The position numbers and the translations under genes were made by a program. From Spirosoma agri (lineage in GTDB: Bacteria; Bacteroidota; Bacteroidia; Cytophagales; Spirosomataceae): a stretch of DNA of 64,000 bases. The stretch lies in contig NZ_JAAGNZ010000002.1 of assembly GCF_010747415.1 (NCBI RefSeq), positions 620,001 to 684,000 of the forward strand, written 5' to 3'. A model generated the notes under the pieces. It saw nothing but the letters and a program-made list of their open reading frames with translations, searched no databases and was not told where the DNA came from. Shown piece by piece: positions 17,198 through 28,100 of this stretch (position 1 is the stretch's first letter; the number at the start of each line of letters is the position of its first letter).

Positions 17198-17915
17198 TTG
17201 TTTTCAGTCGGTTTACGGTTAACAGCAGAAAAAACACCATTAAACTAACCAGATAAATGACGTTGCGCGAGTCGATGAGTCCACGGCCCAGCGCCTGGTA
17301 CTGGTCATCCAGCGCAAAATAGGCTAGGTAGTAGGATAGATTACCAAAAAAAGACAACCCGGCAAGGGCGCTCAGACCGCTGTAGAGCAGAAAACTGAAA
17401 AATACGCCTAAGACAAAAGCAACAACCTGGTTGTCATTAAGCGACGAGGCCCATAAACCAATAGCAACAAAAACCCCGCCCAACAGAACCAACCCCGCAT
17501 ATGAACCGAAAACACCGGCCGAGTCGATATTACCAACCGGCGAACCGAGTTGATAGAGCGAAACGTAGTAAAGAATCGTGGGCAGTAGCGTGACGATGAC
17601 CAGTAGCCAGCTCGCCAGAAATTTTCCGCCCACAACACCCCACCGGCTGACAGGCTTGGTCAGGAGCCATTCGAGTGTGCCGGAACGAACCTCATCGGCA
17701 ATGGAGCGCATCGTAATAGCTGGCACCAGAAACAGCATGACATAGGGAGTTAGGTTGAAAAACGTACCCATATCCGCGTAACCGTTTTCGAGCAGGCTTG
17801 TATCGGGGAAGACCCACAACAGCAGTCCGATAGCCGTTAGAAACACGGCCATGATGATGTAGGCGATCGGCGAGGAGAAGAACTGGTTGACTTCTTTACG
17901 AAAAATGGCTAGCAC
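17190..17915 (-). CDS. gldF: Gliding-motility ABC transporter permease GldF
   Basis: A 241-residue ABC-2 type permease with six hydrophobic helices. It starts with MLAIFRKEVNQFFSSPIAYI and contains TMRSIADEVRSGTLEWLLTKPVS, the conserved cytoplasmic stretch of GldF/NosY-like permeases. GldF, GldG and the ATPase GldA form an ABC transporter needed for gliding in Flavobacterium johnsoniae. GldG usually follows gldF directly, but here the next gene is vanZ, overlapping by 8 bp. gldA is also not in the window. Upstream (71 bp) are two DUF4199 genes on the same strand. The name rests on resemblance and on sprA nearby; a generic ABC-2 permease is the alternative. Confidence 0.82.
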   Translation of the reverse strand: MLAIFRKEVNQFFSSPIAYIIMAVFLTAIGLLLWVFPDTSLLENGYADMGTFFNLTPYVMLFLVPAITMRSIADEVRSGTLEWLLTKPVSRWGVVGGKFLASWLLVIVTLLPTILYYVSLYQLGSPVGNIDSAGVFGSYAGLVLLGGVFVAIGLWASSLNDNQVVAFVLGVFFSFLLYSGLSALAGLSFFGNLSYYLAYFALDDQYQALGRGLIDSRNVIYLVSLMVFFLLLTVNRLKTNA

Positions 17916-17985
17916 GTATTGTCAATAAAGTAGATAGTGGTCAGGTAGCTGAATTGCGTGAAAACTGACTTCGCCCGTTACCTGT

Positions 17986-18507
17986 TTAGTCAAACGGATT
18001 TGCCTTGTCCCGACGTATAACAGCGGCAATAATTAAGGAGAGCAGAGCCCCAATAATCAGCGTACCGAACACCCCGGCAATGAACGTAAACCCCGGCGAC
18101 TGGAATTTCTGTGAGAATTCGAGCGCCTGGTCAATTTGCTCATCAGATAGTTTTCCCTGTTCTTCCAGCTGTTCGCGGGCCTGCGCAAAGGCGCGTTGCT
18201 GAATACTTGGATCGATAAAGACGTTGTAGAAAGTAATGAAGGCCGCCGAGATCAGGCCCGCTACCGCCGACAGGAGGGCACCCATGCCGAAACCCTCGCC
18301 AAAGGCTATGTAGCCACCGGTACTCACCTTGTATTCACGCATGGCCAGCGCCAGACAGGCAACCATAGTAACAAGCGTCAGTACATTGAACCACATATTA
18401 CTGGTCTGTCCGGTCAGGTACATGGCTGAGGTGATCAGAATCAGGGAAAGCCCGAGGAAGGCACCCCATTTCAACGCGACACGGGTAGGAGTTAGTTGTT
18501 CGTTCAT
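17986..18507 (-). CDS. DUF4199 membrane protein (second copy)
   Basis: A 173-residue protein from the ATG at 18507 (MNEQLTPTRVALKWG); an upstream in-frame ATG would overlap the preceding gene by 14 bp. It has four hydrophobic helices, with a charged loop (about 110-140) rich in Q and E between the third and fourth. The GxxxGLSLILITxAMY and YKVSTGGYIAFGEGFGMGALLSAV pattern is that of DUF4199, found in Bacteroidota and of unknown function. It is the second of two adjacent DUF4199 genes in the run pyrC-like, DUF4199, DUF4199, gldF, vanZ. Confidence 0.8.
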   Translation of the reverse strand: MNEQLTPTRVALKWGAFLGLSLILITSAMYLTGQTSNMWFNVLTLVTMVACLALAMREYKVSTGGYIAFGEGFGMGALLSAVAGLISAAFITFYNVFIDPSIQQRAFAQAREQLEEQGKLSDEQIDQALEFSQKFQSPGFTFIAGVFGTLIIGALLSLIIAAVIRRDKANPFD

Positions 18508-18556
18508 ACTGGAATAGAGTTTAGCATAGGTGTTTGGATAAAAATTGATTGTCGGA

Positions 18557-19108
18557 CTATTCCAGAACATTGTAATCCTGCTTCCGGAAAATAAGCGAAA
18601 CGATAAGCACGGGTAACACGGCCAGGGCTGTTTTCTTGGTCAGTTCGTCGGGAAGCAGTACGCCGGGCTTCATGTTGCTGACCTTTGCCCACTGTTCGTT
18701 GAAGGTTTCCGGGCCAAACTGATCCGTCAACTGCTTTTTACCTTCCAGCAATAATTTTTTTGAGTTAACGACATACTCGGCAAATACGTCCGGACTGACC
18801 TGAGTTACGAAAAAATAGACAAGCCATCCCGTCACAAGAGCGGCTATAGTGTTAAGCACGTAGCAAATCGTGATGCCCTCCCACAAGTGCAGCATACCGT
18901 GCCCGATGTATTTGCGGTAATACCAGACGGCGGCCACCATCATGATAATGTGAATACCAAAGTCCAGTACCCGAATATTGCCCAGAGGAGGGACCCCCAG
19001 CGCGTAAAGCCCCAGAAAGTAAAGGAAACACAAAACACCCGTAGCTAGCCCGGATAGGAATGGAATCTTTAGCAGTGGATGGTTGAAGTAAGCAGTAATA
19101 GCTTTCAT
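18557..19108 (-). CDS. DUF4199 membrane protein (first copy)
   Basis: A 183-residue protein with four hydrophobic helices: FLSGLATGVLCFLYFLGLYAL, then IHIIMMVAAVWYYRKYIG, the GMLHLWEGITICYVLNTIAAL segment and a C-terminal helix. The H-L-W-E-G-I-T-I-C-Y loop corresponds to the G-x-I-x-F-G-E-G-F stretch of its neighbour, which supports paralogy. A charged loop of about 50 residues precedes the last helix. Its start overlaps the stop of the dihydroorotase-like gene in an ATGA junction, so the two are translationally coupled. The function is unknown. Confidence 0.8.
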   Translation of the reverse strand: MKAITAYFNHPLLKIPFLSGLATGVLCFLYFLGLYALGVPPLGNIRVLDFGIHIIMMVAAVWYYRKYIGHGMLHLWEGITICYVLNTIAALVTGWLVYFFVTQVSPDVFAEYVVNSKKLLLEGKKQLTDQFGPETFNEQWAKVSNMKPGVLLPDELTKKTALAVLPVLIVSLIFRKQDYNVLE

Positions 19109-20409
19109 GCGCTATGGTTGAAATGACCTTGATGCACCGTCCCGATAACACGTCCGGTAAGTGTCTGGCCTAAAAAGGGCGAGTTTTTTGATTTAGAGAC
19201 CGTTCGGTCGTAGACCCAGCTTGCCGTTGGATCGAACAGCGTAAGACTGGCGGGTTGTTCTTCGGCAATCGTCACGGCGGGCAAGCGCAGAATTTGACGG
19301 GGGCGAATCGTCAGTTTGGTTATCAGCTGAGTCAGTGACAGATTCTGATTGTAGCTTATCGCTGCGGCAAAAAGTGTTTCCAGTCCGATGATGCCGAACT
19401 CAGCCTGATCGAATTCCAGATTTTTGCTCTCAGCATCCTGTGGCGTATGATCCGATACGATGGCATCGATCGTGTCATCGGCCAGACCCGCCCACAGAGC
19501 CGCTACATCATCGACGGAACGGAACGGAGGATTGACTTTAAGATTGGTGTCGAAACCGGCCAATGCCGAGTCATCGAAGACAAGCTGGTGAGCGGCCACA
19601 TCACAACTGACGGGCATTCCCTGCGCCTTCGCCTGCCGGATCAGCTCAACCGAGCGAGCCGACGAAATCGTTGAAAAGTGGAGAATGGGCAGTGGAGGAT
19701 TTTCCGTTTTCCGCTCCATCGGCTTCGTTCCCAGCACGTAATCGAGTAACCGCAGATCGCGCTCGATCATCAATTCTTCGGCCAGAGCGGGCAGCCCCTT
19801 CAACCCGAGCAATGTGCTCTGAATACCTTCGTGCATCTGCCCGAAAAGCGTCAACAGCTGTTCTTCGGGCCGGTTCATGAGCAATCCATTGATTGGTTGC
19901 AGGTATTGCAATGTCTTGAGCAGCAGGTCGGGATTCTGAAGGGGATGGTGCCCGTCCGTGAAGGCGATAGCCCCGGCGTGGTGCAAATCAAGCATCTCCG
20001 TAAAGTCCTCTCCGGCGGCTTTTTTCGTTACCGCGGCTGTCACATGAACACTCACCGGTTGCCCTTCGGCCATGCGTTGGACATACCCGAGTGATCCTTT
20101 GGCATCAATGACAGGTTGCGTGTTCGGCAGAAGAACGATAGTCGTAAAGCCACCAACCTGAGCTGCGTGACACACGCTTGTAATGTCTTCTTTGTGTTCA
20201 AAACCGGGGTCCTGTGCCAATACGCGCATATCAACCCAACCCGGCGAAACGTGCAGATTATCGGCTTCGACAACGCGAACGCCCTCGGCGGCTGGCAGGT
20301 TCGTGCCGATTTTTCGGATCAACCCGTTTTCAAGCAACAGATCACATACCTGCCCATCGAACGACGAAGCAGCATCAACAACACGGGCGGAGCGGAGTAA
20401 GAGTTGCAT
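19105..20409 (-). CDS. Dihydroorotase-like protein lacking zinc ligands
   Basis: A 434-residue amidohydrolase-fold protein from the ATG at 20409; an ATG three codons upstream (20418) is possible. It aligns along its length with class I dihydroorotase, the third enzyme of pyrimidine synthesis, but key residues are changed. The HxH after beta-strand 1 (normally D-x-H-x-H) reads DMRVL at 60-64. The AHCED histidine segment reads LLMNRPEEQ near 176. The last motif TDHAPH reads SDHTPQ. Asp152 (FTDG), the histidine of LHFST and the aspartate of SDHTP remain. It is therefore probably non-catalytic, like the PyrX partner of aspartate transcarbamoylase in pseudomonads; that role is inference. It is coupled to DUF4199 by an ATGA overlap. 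Confidence 0.8.
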   Translation of the reverse strand: MQLLLRSARVVDAASSFDGQVCDLLLENGLIRKIGTNLPAAEGVRVVEADNLHVSPGWVDMRVLAQDPGFEHKEDITSVCHAAQVGGFTTIVLLPNTQPVIDAKGSLGYVQRMAEGQPVSVHVTAAVTKKAAGEDFTEMLDLHHAGAIAFTDGHHPLQNPDLLLKTLQYLQPINGLLMNRPEEQLLTLFGQMHEGIQSTLLGLKGLPALAEELMIERDLRLLDYVLGTKPMERKTENPPLPILHFSTISSARSVELIRQAKAQGMPVSCDVAAHQLVFDDSALAGFDTNLKVNPPFRSVDDVAALWAGLADDTIDAIVSDHTPQDAESKNLEFDQAEFGIIGLETLFAAAISYNQNLSLTQLITKLTIRPRQILRLPAVTIAEEQPASLTLFDPTASWVYDRTVSKSKNSPFLGQTLTGRVIGTVHQGHFNHSA

Positions 20410-20462
20410 AACCTTCATCCTCTTTTGTCTGGAAAGAGGAGGATATGGGGTAAAATAGATGT

Positions 20463-20503
20463 AAAAAAAAGGCTCCACGGGCAATCAGCCTGTCGGAGCC
20501 TTC
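20463..20503 (-). terminator. Intrinsic terminator after gcvH
   Basis: Read on the minus strand, AAGGCTCC pairs with GGAGCCTT across an imperfect inner stem, followed by eight T residues (20470 to 20463). It lies about 25 bp after the gcvH stop and before the dihydroorotase-like gene, so these two genes are probably transcribed separately. Confidence 0.8.
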
Positions 20504-20525
20504 TCAAGTTTTGTCAAAAAGTGAA

Positions 20526-20909
20526 TCAGGCACCAACCAATTCCTGGTAGGCATCAGCTGTCAGCAGCTCATCGTTCTGACTGGCATCGACAGGCTTCAT
20601 GCGGATGATCCAGCCTTCGCCGTATGGGTCGGTGTTGAGTAGTTCGGGCGATTTCTCAATGGCCGGATTTAGCTCAAGTACTTCGCCTTCAATGGGTAAG
20701 AAAAGATCAGACACCGTCTTGACCGCTTCCACCGAACCAAAAACGTCGCCTTTGGCAAGCGACTGCCCAATGCTGGCCACGTCGATGTACACGATGTCGC
20801 CCAGTTCGTGCTGTGCGAAGTCAGTAATGCCGATCACGGCTGTGCCGTCAGCTTCTAGTCGAATCCACTCGTGATCCTGCGTATAACTCAGTTCTGCGGG
20901 AAAATTCAT
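20526..20909 (-). CDS. gcvH: Glycine cleavage system H protein
   Basis: A 127-residue lipoyl-carrier protein of standard length. Key marks are [20 protein letters not shown], then [14 protein letters not shown], and the lipoylation site with Lys64 in [13 protein letters not shown]. The C-terminus carries [15 protein letters not shown]. GcvH shuttles the aminomethyl group between the P, T and L proteins of glycine cleavage, and octanoylated GcvH can feed lipoyl synthesis. No gcvP or gcvT is in the window. Its place beside sprA matches the flavobacterial neighbourhood as I recall it. Confidence 0.95.
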   Translation of the reverse strand: MNFPAELSYTQDHEWIRLEADGTAVIGITDFAQHELGDIVYIDVASIGQSLAKGDVFGSVEAVKTVSDLFLPIEGEVLELNPAIEKSPELLNTDPYGEGWIIRMKPVDASQNDELLTADAYQELVGA

Positions 20910-20983
20910 TTCAGGGTGATTGATTTATACCTACAAAATACGGTAGACTAGGCCGGATTTGCAAACGTATAAATCAGTCAAGG

Positions 20984-22042
20984 TTATTTGGTGACTGCTG
21001 ACTGGGTTGGCGAAAAACTGGCCGGGGCTAATCGATCGCGGGCCTGCCGCTCGATCATCCACTGTGGATACGGTTTTGGCCTCGCGCTGATTTCGTCGAG
21101 TTTTTCCAGCTGTTCAGTCGTCAGGCTAAGTTCAGCAGCTTTGATATTGTCGATAAGCTGATCGGTGTTTTTCGCCCCAATGATCACGCTCGTAACGCCG
21201 GGTTTGGTCAAGACCCATGCCAGCGCAATTCGTGCGACGGAGACACCGTGTTCTTCCGCGATCTGCTGCATGACGTCGATAATGTCGTATGCTTTCTCCT
21301 GATCAACGGGCGGGAAATCAAAATTAAGGCGACGCGAACCGTCCTCGGGCTTGTTGTCGCGGGTGTACTTGCCGGATAAAAAACCGCCCGCCAATGGGCT
21401 CCACGGCAAAATGCCCATGTGTTGGTCTTCCACCATCGGAACCAGTTCATTTTCGAGATCGCGACCCGCAATGGAGTAGTAATTCTGGGTAGAAACAAAT
21501 TTGCTCCAGCCGTATTTATCGGCAATGCCATTGGCTTTCATGACCTGCCAGGCCGCCAGATTGGAGCAGCCGATGTAGCGAACTTTACCACTGCGAACCA
21601 CGTCTTCGAGCCCGCGCATGGTTTCTTCCAAGGGTGTTGATGGATCGAAGCCGTGGATCTGGTACAGGTCGACATGGTCCATTTGGAGTCGTTTCAGGCT
21701 ATCGTCCAGCTGTTGCATGATCTGTAAGCGACCCAAGCCGACCTGATTTTTGCCTTCCCCCATCCGCCCGCGAACTTTCGTGGCAATGACCAGATCGTTG
21801 CGCGATAACCCCAGATCCTTGATGGATTGTCCCAGCAGGGTTTCTGACTGGCCGAATGAATAGACATTGGCCGTGTCGATAAAGTTAATGCCTTCATCAA
21901 CCGCCGTCTTTATGAGTTCATTAACGCTATCCTGCTTGAGTTCACCAATGGCCTGCCAGTAGCCTTCACCGCCGAAAGTCATGGTGCCCAGGCAAAGTTC
22001 GGAGACCAGTACACCGGTATTTCCGAGAAAGTTGTAATTCAT
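20984..22042 (-). CDS. Aldo/keto reductase
   Basis: A 352-residue NADPH-dependent oxidoreductase of the AKR (beta/alpha)8 family. It begins GNTGVLVSELCLGTMTFGG. The catalytic tetrad is visible: Asp and Tyr in FIDTANVYSFGQSE, Lys in LVIATKVRGR and His in DLYQIHGFDP. The cofactor segment is IIGAKNTDQLIDNI. It resembles the YajO/Tas-like branch acting on varied aldehydes and ketones, and the substrate is unknown. It stands between sprA and gcvH on the same strand, separated from sprA by an inverted repeat, and may be an insertion in an otherwise conserved order. Confidence 0.92.
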   Translation of the reverse strand: MNYNFLGNTGVLVSELCLGTMTFGGEGYWQAIGELKQDSVNELIKTAVDEGINFIDTANVYSFGQSETLLGQSIKDLGLSRNDLVIATKVRGRMGEGKNQVGLGRLQIMQQLDDSLKRLQMDHVDLYQIHGFDPSTPLEETMRGLEDVVRSGKVRYIGCSNLAAWQVMKANGIADKYGWSKFVSTQNYYSIAGRDLENELVPMVEDQHMGILPWSPLAGGFLSGKYTRDNKPEDGSRRLNFDFPPVDQEKAYDIIDVMQQIAEEHGVSVARIALAWVLTKPGVTSVIIGAKNTDQLIDNIKAAELSLTTEQLEKLDEISARPKPYPQWMIERQARDRLAPASFSPTQSAVTK

Positions 22043-22101
22043 AGTTCGTTTAGTTGAGGTATACTACTGTCAACCTGCAAACGAACCGCATTGTTGATTT
22101 T

Positions 22102-22170
22102 ATGTAGCCTGGACTTTAGTCCGGATAACAATCCAATTGGCTGTTATCCGGACCAGAGTCCAGGTTACAT
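22102..22170. repeat. Inverted repeat between sprA and the reductase
   Basis: 29-bp arms (22102-22130 and 22142-22170) with three mismatches, two of which are G-T wobbles, and an 11-base loop containing CCAATTGG. It starts 17 bp after the sprA stop. On the minus strand there is no strong T-run after it, so it is either an atypical terminator or a dispersed intergenic palindrome. Confidence 0.8.
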
Positions 22171-22186
22171 AAAAATAGACGAAGCA

Positions 22187-25100
22187 TTATTCGGCCAGAT
22201 TGAACTTGACCTGAATACCTCCGGCGGTCGTTGCCCGACGGAATGAGTTCGACACGAGCGGATCATTGAATGTCCGGTCGAAGTAGAAATTCAGGTTCAA
22301 CCGGCGATTGACGATGTAGCTAACCTGTGGTCGTAGCTGGAAGTTCACGTTGCCGGCCGTAATGATCTGCTCGGCATCCAGCTTGCGCTGAATCGAGCGG
22401 GTATCGCGGAAGGTGACGTTGCAGGAGAACGTCAGGTCGTTCTTCAGCCGTTTGTAAGCACCATTGATACGGAATGGAATCCGGAAGTTCTGGCGCGTAA
22501 AACCAACCGATGCGGTGAGGTCCCGGTTACTCAGTTCAGCCACCTGTGAATTCGACAGGCTTAGTGCAATATCGCGACTCTGGTTATATTCCAACCGACC
22601 ACTGACCCGATTCTTCGTCTGGAACTGCACCCCCAGCATCGGCGCGAACTTCTCCGACATCGTGATCGTGCTCATCGCAACGACCGGCACGTACTGATTC
22701 AGTTGGTTCACGATGGCGGCAGGAGAAAAGTTCTGAACGGCCAGATTGACATACGCGGCTCCATACTCCAGATTGGAGATAAAATTGCCGACGCTGTAGT
22801 TCGAGTTATAGCTGTGCGTGATGGTGAAGGCGCTGAATTTTTTCCGGATAAAGTCAAGCCCCGACAGCCCGTTGTAGTCGATTCGCCAGTTAGGTAGTGG
22901 GAAACTGTAGAACGGCGATAGCTGCGCTTTTTCTTTCGGCTGACCGCTGTAGGCCGCGAAGAATGCCGGAATTAGGACATCCTGCGACGTTTTAGTATAT
23001 TGACCAACGCCCTCTTTGTTAAGCGCTGTCAGCCGCTCAAGGAAATACTGCCGGTTTTCTTCAAACCGGTCAAATATCGGTGACGTGTTGTCTTTGCGCA
23101 GTCCGATGAACGCCGTCCGGAATGACCAGAACGACATACTGAACTGACCGTTCCGAACCGGTGACTGGGTTTCGAACGGGCCGCCCTGCGTAGCGGGCCG
23201 GTAGTATTCCTGGTAGGCGTCCGAGCGGGTAAGCCGCCATTCGACCTGCATCCTGAAATCCTTGAACGGTTCCAGCGTGGTTCGGGCACTGAAATTTTTG
23301 GCAAGGGTCTGCTGGAACGCCGTATTCTGTACCGTACTCGGCGACAGCCAGCCTTTCTGAGCCGCTCGCTGCGCAATGCTATAATCCTGTCCGCCCATCA
23401 CGAACCCGAGCCCCGGCGCATTTTCCTGACTCAGACCAAAGAAGCGGGGTGTGGGCAGAAAGCCCGGTAGAATGGTGGATTCCTGCACCGTATACGAGAA
23501 GTTGATACCCCGAACGGTTAGCAGTGCCCGCGTGAAATTCTTCAGAATCCGGCTTTCGCTCCGGTCAATGTCTTCGATGTCGCCGGGGTTCCGGGCAAAA
23601 TTCTTGCGAAGCGGAGAGGGCGTATTGGCAAACCGCAAATAGCGAATCTTGTTATAAAGCCGGATCAGGTCGACGCGGCCCGTAATGCCCCGTTCGCGAT
23701 TATTGCGCAGGATGTTCCCGAACGGCACTCCCGACGAATCGGCCACGCCAAACGAGTTGGCCTGGAACTGATACCCGACACCATACAACGCATCCGCCGA
23801 CATCCAGTCGAGCAGCGGAATTTTGTCAAGCGGTAAGCGGTAGGTTGCCCGGATGTCCTGCACGAAATTTTTGATCCGACCCAGGTGCTTGATGCTGTTG
23901 ATGATCGAATCGCGCTTTGCCTGCGTATTGATGTCGCCGGCGGGTTCATCGATGATGGCGTTCGCCTGGGCTTTGTAGGTCAGGACAAGGCTTCGCGTCA
24001 GGTTCCAGGTCAGATCATAGTACCGGTTGAAGAGGAAGTATTTTTCGTACTGGGGGGCAATGCCATTCGTTGTCAGGTCCGACGAGCGAAGCTGCGTTTT
24101 GATAAAACTCCGGTCCATATCGGTCCGGATCGACACCAAGGTTGGCAAGGGCGTGATGTTGAAATCCTTGAGCCAGCGTAGGTACGGAGCCTCAAACGAT
24201 GCTTTGTTGCGGAACGGTTCGAATGTTTTCGGCTGACCGCTGTACGTGTATGCAATGCCACCCCGGGTCTGTTGTTGCAGATACTCCTGCGTCAGGATGT
24301 TGGTCCGCTTCATGTCGTTGTAGGCATAGGTGAACGACAGGTTCTCGAAATCGTAGAAGTGTGATTTCGCGTTGGTATTCGTCTTCACCTTCCTCACATT
24401 CGAGAAATTGTACCCCCGACGGGTGGTATTATCCTGAACAAGTTGCCGGTAGTTGTTGCGCTCGGCTCCTTCGGCCCGGGTCGAAAGAGATGTTTCCAGC
24501 GGTGTATCGGGATCGAGCGGATCGAAATGAGGATCGACATTCCGGTGGTCGTAATTGACGTACAGCGGAATCCGGAACCCCCAGTTCTGCGGTAAAAACT
24601 TATCCAGCGAAATGGCCGACGAGACACCAAACTCCGATGTCGTTTCGCGAGCGCGGTCGCCGATGCGCGTCTGTACGCCACCAAAACCGAACGTTGTCAG
24701 TCGCCCCGATGCCGTTACCGTTGCCAGATCAGCCAGTTTCATGTTCACGAACCCGATGGCCGCCATACCCGCGTGCTGGTCGTAGCCATAGGCCCGCAAC
24801 TCATCGACCCAGATCGTGAAGGACTTGGACCGTTCGCCGTCGCCCGCCATTCGGGGGTTTCGCATCCCGATCATCACTGACTGCACCGAGCTTAGGTCCG
24901 GATTCCCGATAACGGTAATTCGGTAACGTCCGTCAGGCGTCATCTCGGAGTAAGGCAACGAGGTTCGGCGGGTGAGCAGGCGGTTTCGGTTCGCTTTCAG
25001 ATTGATCAGGTCTGCCAGGGCAATGTCCAGATTATTCGCTTCGGGCCAGACCTGTAAACGCAACCCTTCATCATTGGCTGCGTCGCCCGTCAGGTTGGGT

Positions 25101-28100
25101 GGCGTATGGATCAGATTTGGAATCTCGATCTCATAATAGTTGTCCGTATAGTCGGTTCCCACCCGAACGAAAGCCGAAACCTGACCGTCTTCCTTGTCGG
25201 GGTTGTGCATGTGAACGAACATCTTAAGCCGCTCACGGAACAACAGGTCAATGTTCGTGTTGCGGAAGGCACCGCGCGAATCGCCGTCACGCAGGTTCGT
25301 AACGCTCATCCGCATTGACTGCTCGTTCAGTTCAACGGTGCTTACCTGCGTATAATCGCGGTCACGAACGTAACCTGGTGGAACGGTGTAAATGTACTTC
25401 TCACCCCCCTGCGATACCTGCTGGCTGCTGTTTTCTTCAATATTGACTGTAGATACTGTGAACTGGGCATCGTAGGGCTCTGGTACTTCCTGTAAGCCGC
25501 GCTGGTTGAGGTCGCCCGTGTACTTACGGTACTGATTGGCTTCCATTTGCAGCTCGGCAAACCGCAGCACGACCGGTTCCGCGAAATCGGTCATGTACAT
25601 CCGGATAAACCGCATGGATTTGAACCCATTAATGCCGCCTACTTTACGCGTTGGTTCCCGGATCGGAACCCGGAATTGATACCACGTCACCACGCCACCC
25701 GGTGCGCCTTCGGACGGAACTGTCACCTTATCGATGATGTACTTGTTCTGGCCGACTTCCAGCTTACCCGGACGCAGATCAAGTTCGTATTCATAATAAG
25801 CCTCGGTGTCGTTGATCGTGTTGTCGATGTTGAGGTCTTCAATATCAGGCAATGTTGTTGACGCGGGGGTCAGGAACTGGTTTGTAGACGTGTTTTCGGG
25901 CGAGTTGTTTTCCATGCCCATGTAGTTCTTGTACCGCGCTACGATATAGCGCTGCTGATCGGCTTCGTCACCGAGGTAGAATTTGAAATCGTCGTTAGCG
26001 GGGTCCTGCCGGATGGCCGAGAGCGCCGTTGGGTTGGTGACCGTAGTACCAATCGAGTTCAGGTAACTTTGGAAGCGGGTTCGTTCCGCTGCGTTGCCCA
26101 GCCCATCCAGTCCCACATCCTGCCGCTCGCGACCGCCACTCTGGAACGCGTTCGTCACGAACTGCTGCGTAGGGGCCCTTCCCCAGGCGGTTTGTTCGGT
26201 GCCGGGATTGCGGGAGCTGACGGTCGAATCGACCGGGAAGCCATTCTCAAATTCGTACCGGCTGTCTTTGATAACATCTTCCGAAATATCGCCAATGTTG
26301 AAGATCAGCTTTCCGCCCGTAGTGTTGTTGGTGTTTTGTATGTTCGGATCGTTGCTCCCGCGAACGACCCCGGCAGTGCCCTGCACGAACGGGTCCATGA
26401 GCCAGAACGTAAGGTTTTCGATGTTGGCATTGTCGAAATCGATGTCCGATGCAATGGCCCGCGTTACGGCACCAAAGTTGCGTTTAGGGTTTAGCAACCG
26501 ACCGTTCGCGTCAAGGCTCGTGTTGTAGTTGTACATACCCCGTTCTGACGGGAAATACGACACGTCCAGAATACTTTCGGGCAACTGAACGGGCCGAACC
26601 GACCGACCGGGGAACAGATCCTGCGGCAGGAAATAACGTTCGTAGACATTCTTTTTCACCTCATCGGGGTCGATGTTCGAGACAACGCCCTGCGAACCCG
26701 GTGTATACAGCGTCGGATCGACGGAATAAACCGACATGTGCGCCCGATTATAGGCCGATTCCAGCGGATTCTGGAATGTGCCCTGGGGGAACTGCTGGGG
26801 CGTTGCGCCGAGCCGCCAGCGCGTCGGTTGGCGGGTCAGATCGAAAATCGTACGGGCAGCCTCAAAGTCGTCCAGGTAACTCTCGTTACGGGCGCGGGGA
26901 TTGGTGCCGGGCAGCAGTTGGGCTACCTCACCGCTTACCTGAACGGTCGACAGCTCTTTCGTCTGTATCATTGGCAGCTTGTCCAGCAGCCGGGTCAGGC
27001 CGGGCGCATCCCGGCGAAAGTTAGCGTTCAGACCCAGAATGGTATTGTTGACCGGTTCGTTGCCGATGGCCACCCGTGTCAGGTACCCAGCGGGCGTTTC
27101 CTTCATGTGCATGGCCGTGAAGCCCAGGCTGAAGTCGCGGTTGATGGCATAGTCCAGGTGCGTACCGATCAGCGACCGGATCTGATTCTGGAACAAATCC
27201 GGCTGTTCGTAACCAATCCGAATTTCGCGACCCGAATTGCTGACACTTTCGTTGATGATCCGCAACCGACCCGTTTGCGCTTCGAACACATAATCACCGC
27301 CCGGCGACAGCGGAACGCCCCCCGCCGTAACCGTGATCGACTGCTCATTGACGCCGTAGGGTAACTGCACTTCGACACCATTGCCCGATTGCAGGGAGCC
27401 TTTCAGGAAAAATTTGTTCCGGTCGGCCAGCTGCTGCGCGTCGGCCAGCGTCGTTCGATACAGCTGATTGAAGACATATTTAGATTTTAAGGCATCCTCG
27501 TCGGCCCCAAACTGTCGTTCCAGATAAGAGCCGAAGGGTTCCAGCACCGGGAAAATAACCTTGCCGTATCGACTGTCTACGGTGATGTTTTCCACAAAGT
27601 CGAAGTTACCATCGGGTTGCGCGTCCAGCTGCTGATTAAGCCGGTCCATGCCAAATAGCTGCACCAGCGGACGGTTTTGCGTCAGACGACCTTCCTGAAG
27701 GTTGGGGTTGTCGATCCCAGTCAAGTCGTCTTTGTAAATGATCCGTAACTGAAAACCCTGACGAACGATCTGCGCCGAATTAAGCGAGTAGATGTTCTTC
27801 ATCATCAGGTTCCACATAGGCAACTGGAGGTTGTTGCGGATGGTCGATGATTTCAGCAGTTTCAGCACCAGCACCTCGTCGTCCTTGCGGGACTGGTAAT
27901 CCTCGGTCAGTTCACCGACCTTGTAACGACGGCCCTGATAGGTGTACTCGTAAGCAACCGCCAGAATTTCATCATTACGCAGGGGTGTTACCAGCGAGAT
28001 GTAACCCAGTTCCGGCTGTAGTTTGTACTCACGATCGGTTAGCCGTTTGGACCCACGCAGCAGGTCGTAATCCGTTCCTTTCACCAGACCGAAGGCGCTG

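Noticed and set aside
26738..27364. 208-codon open frame on the plus strand
   Set aside because: Antisense to sprA, one of many such frames along this GC-rich gene; no motif.
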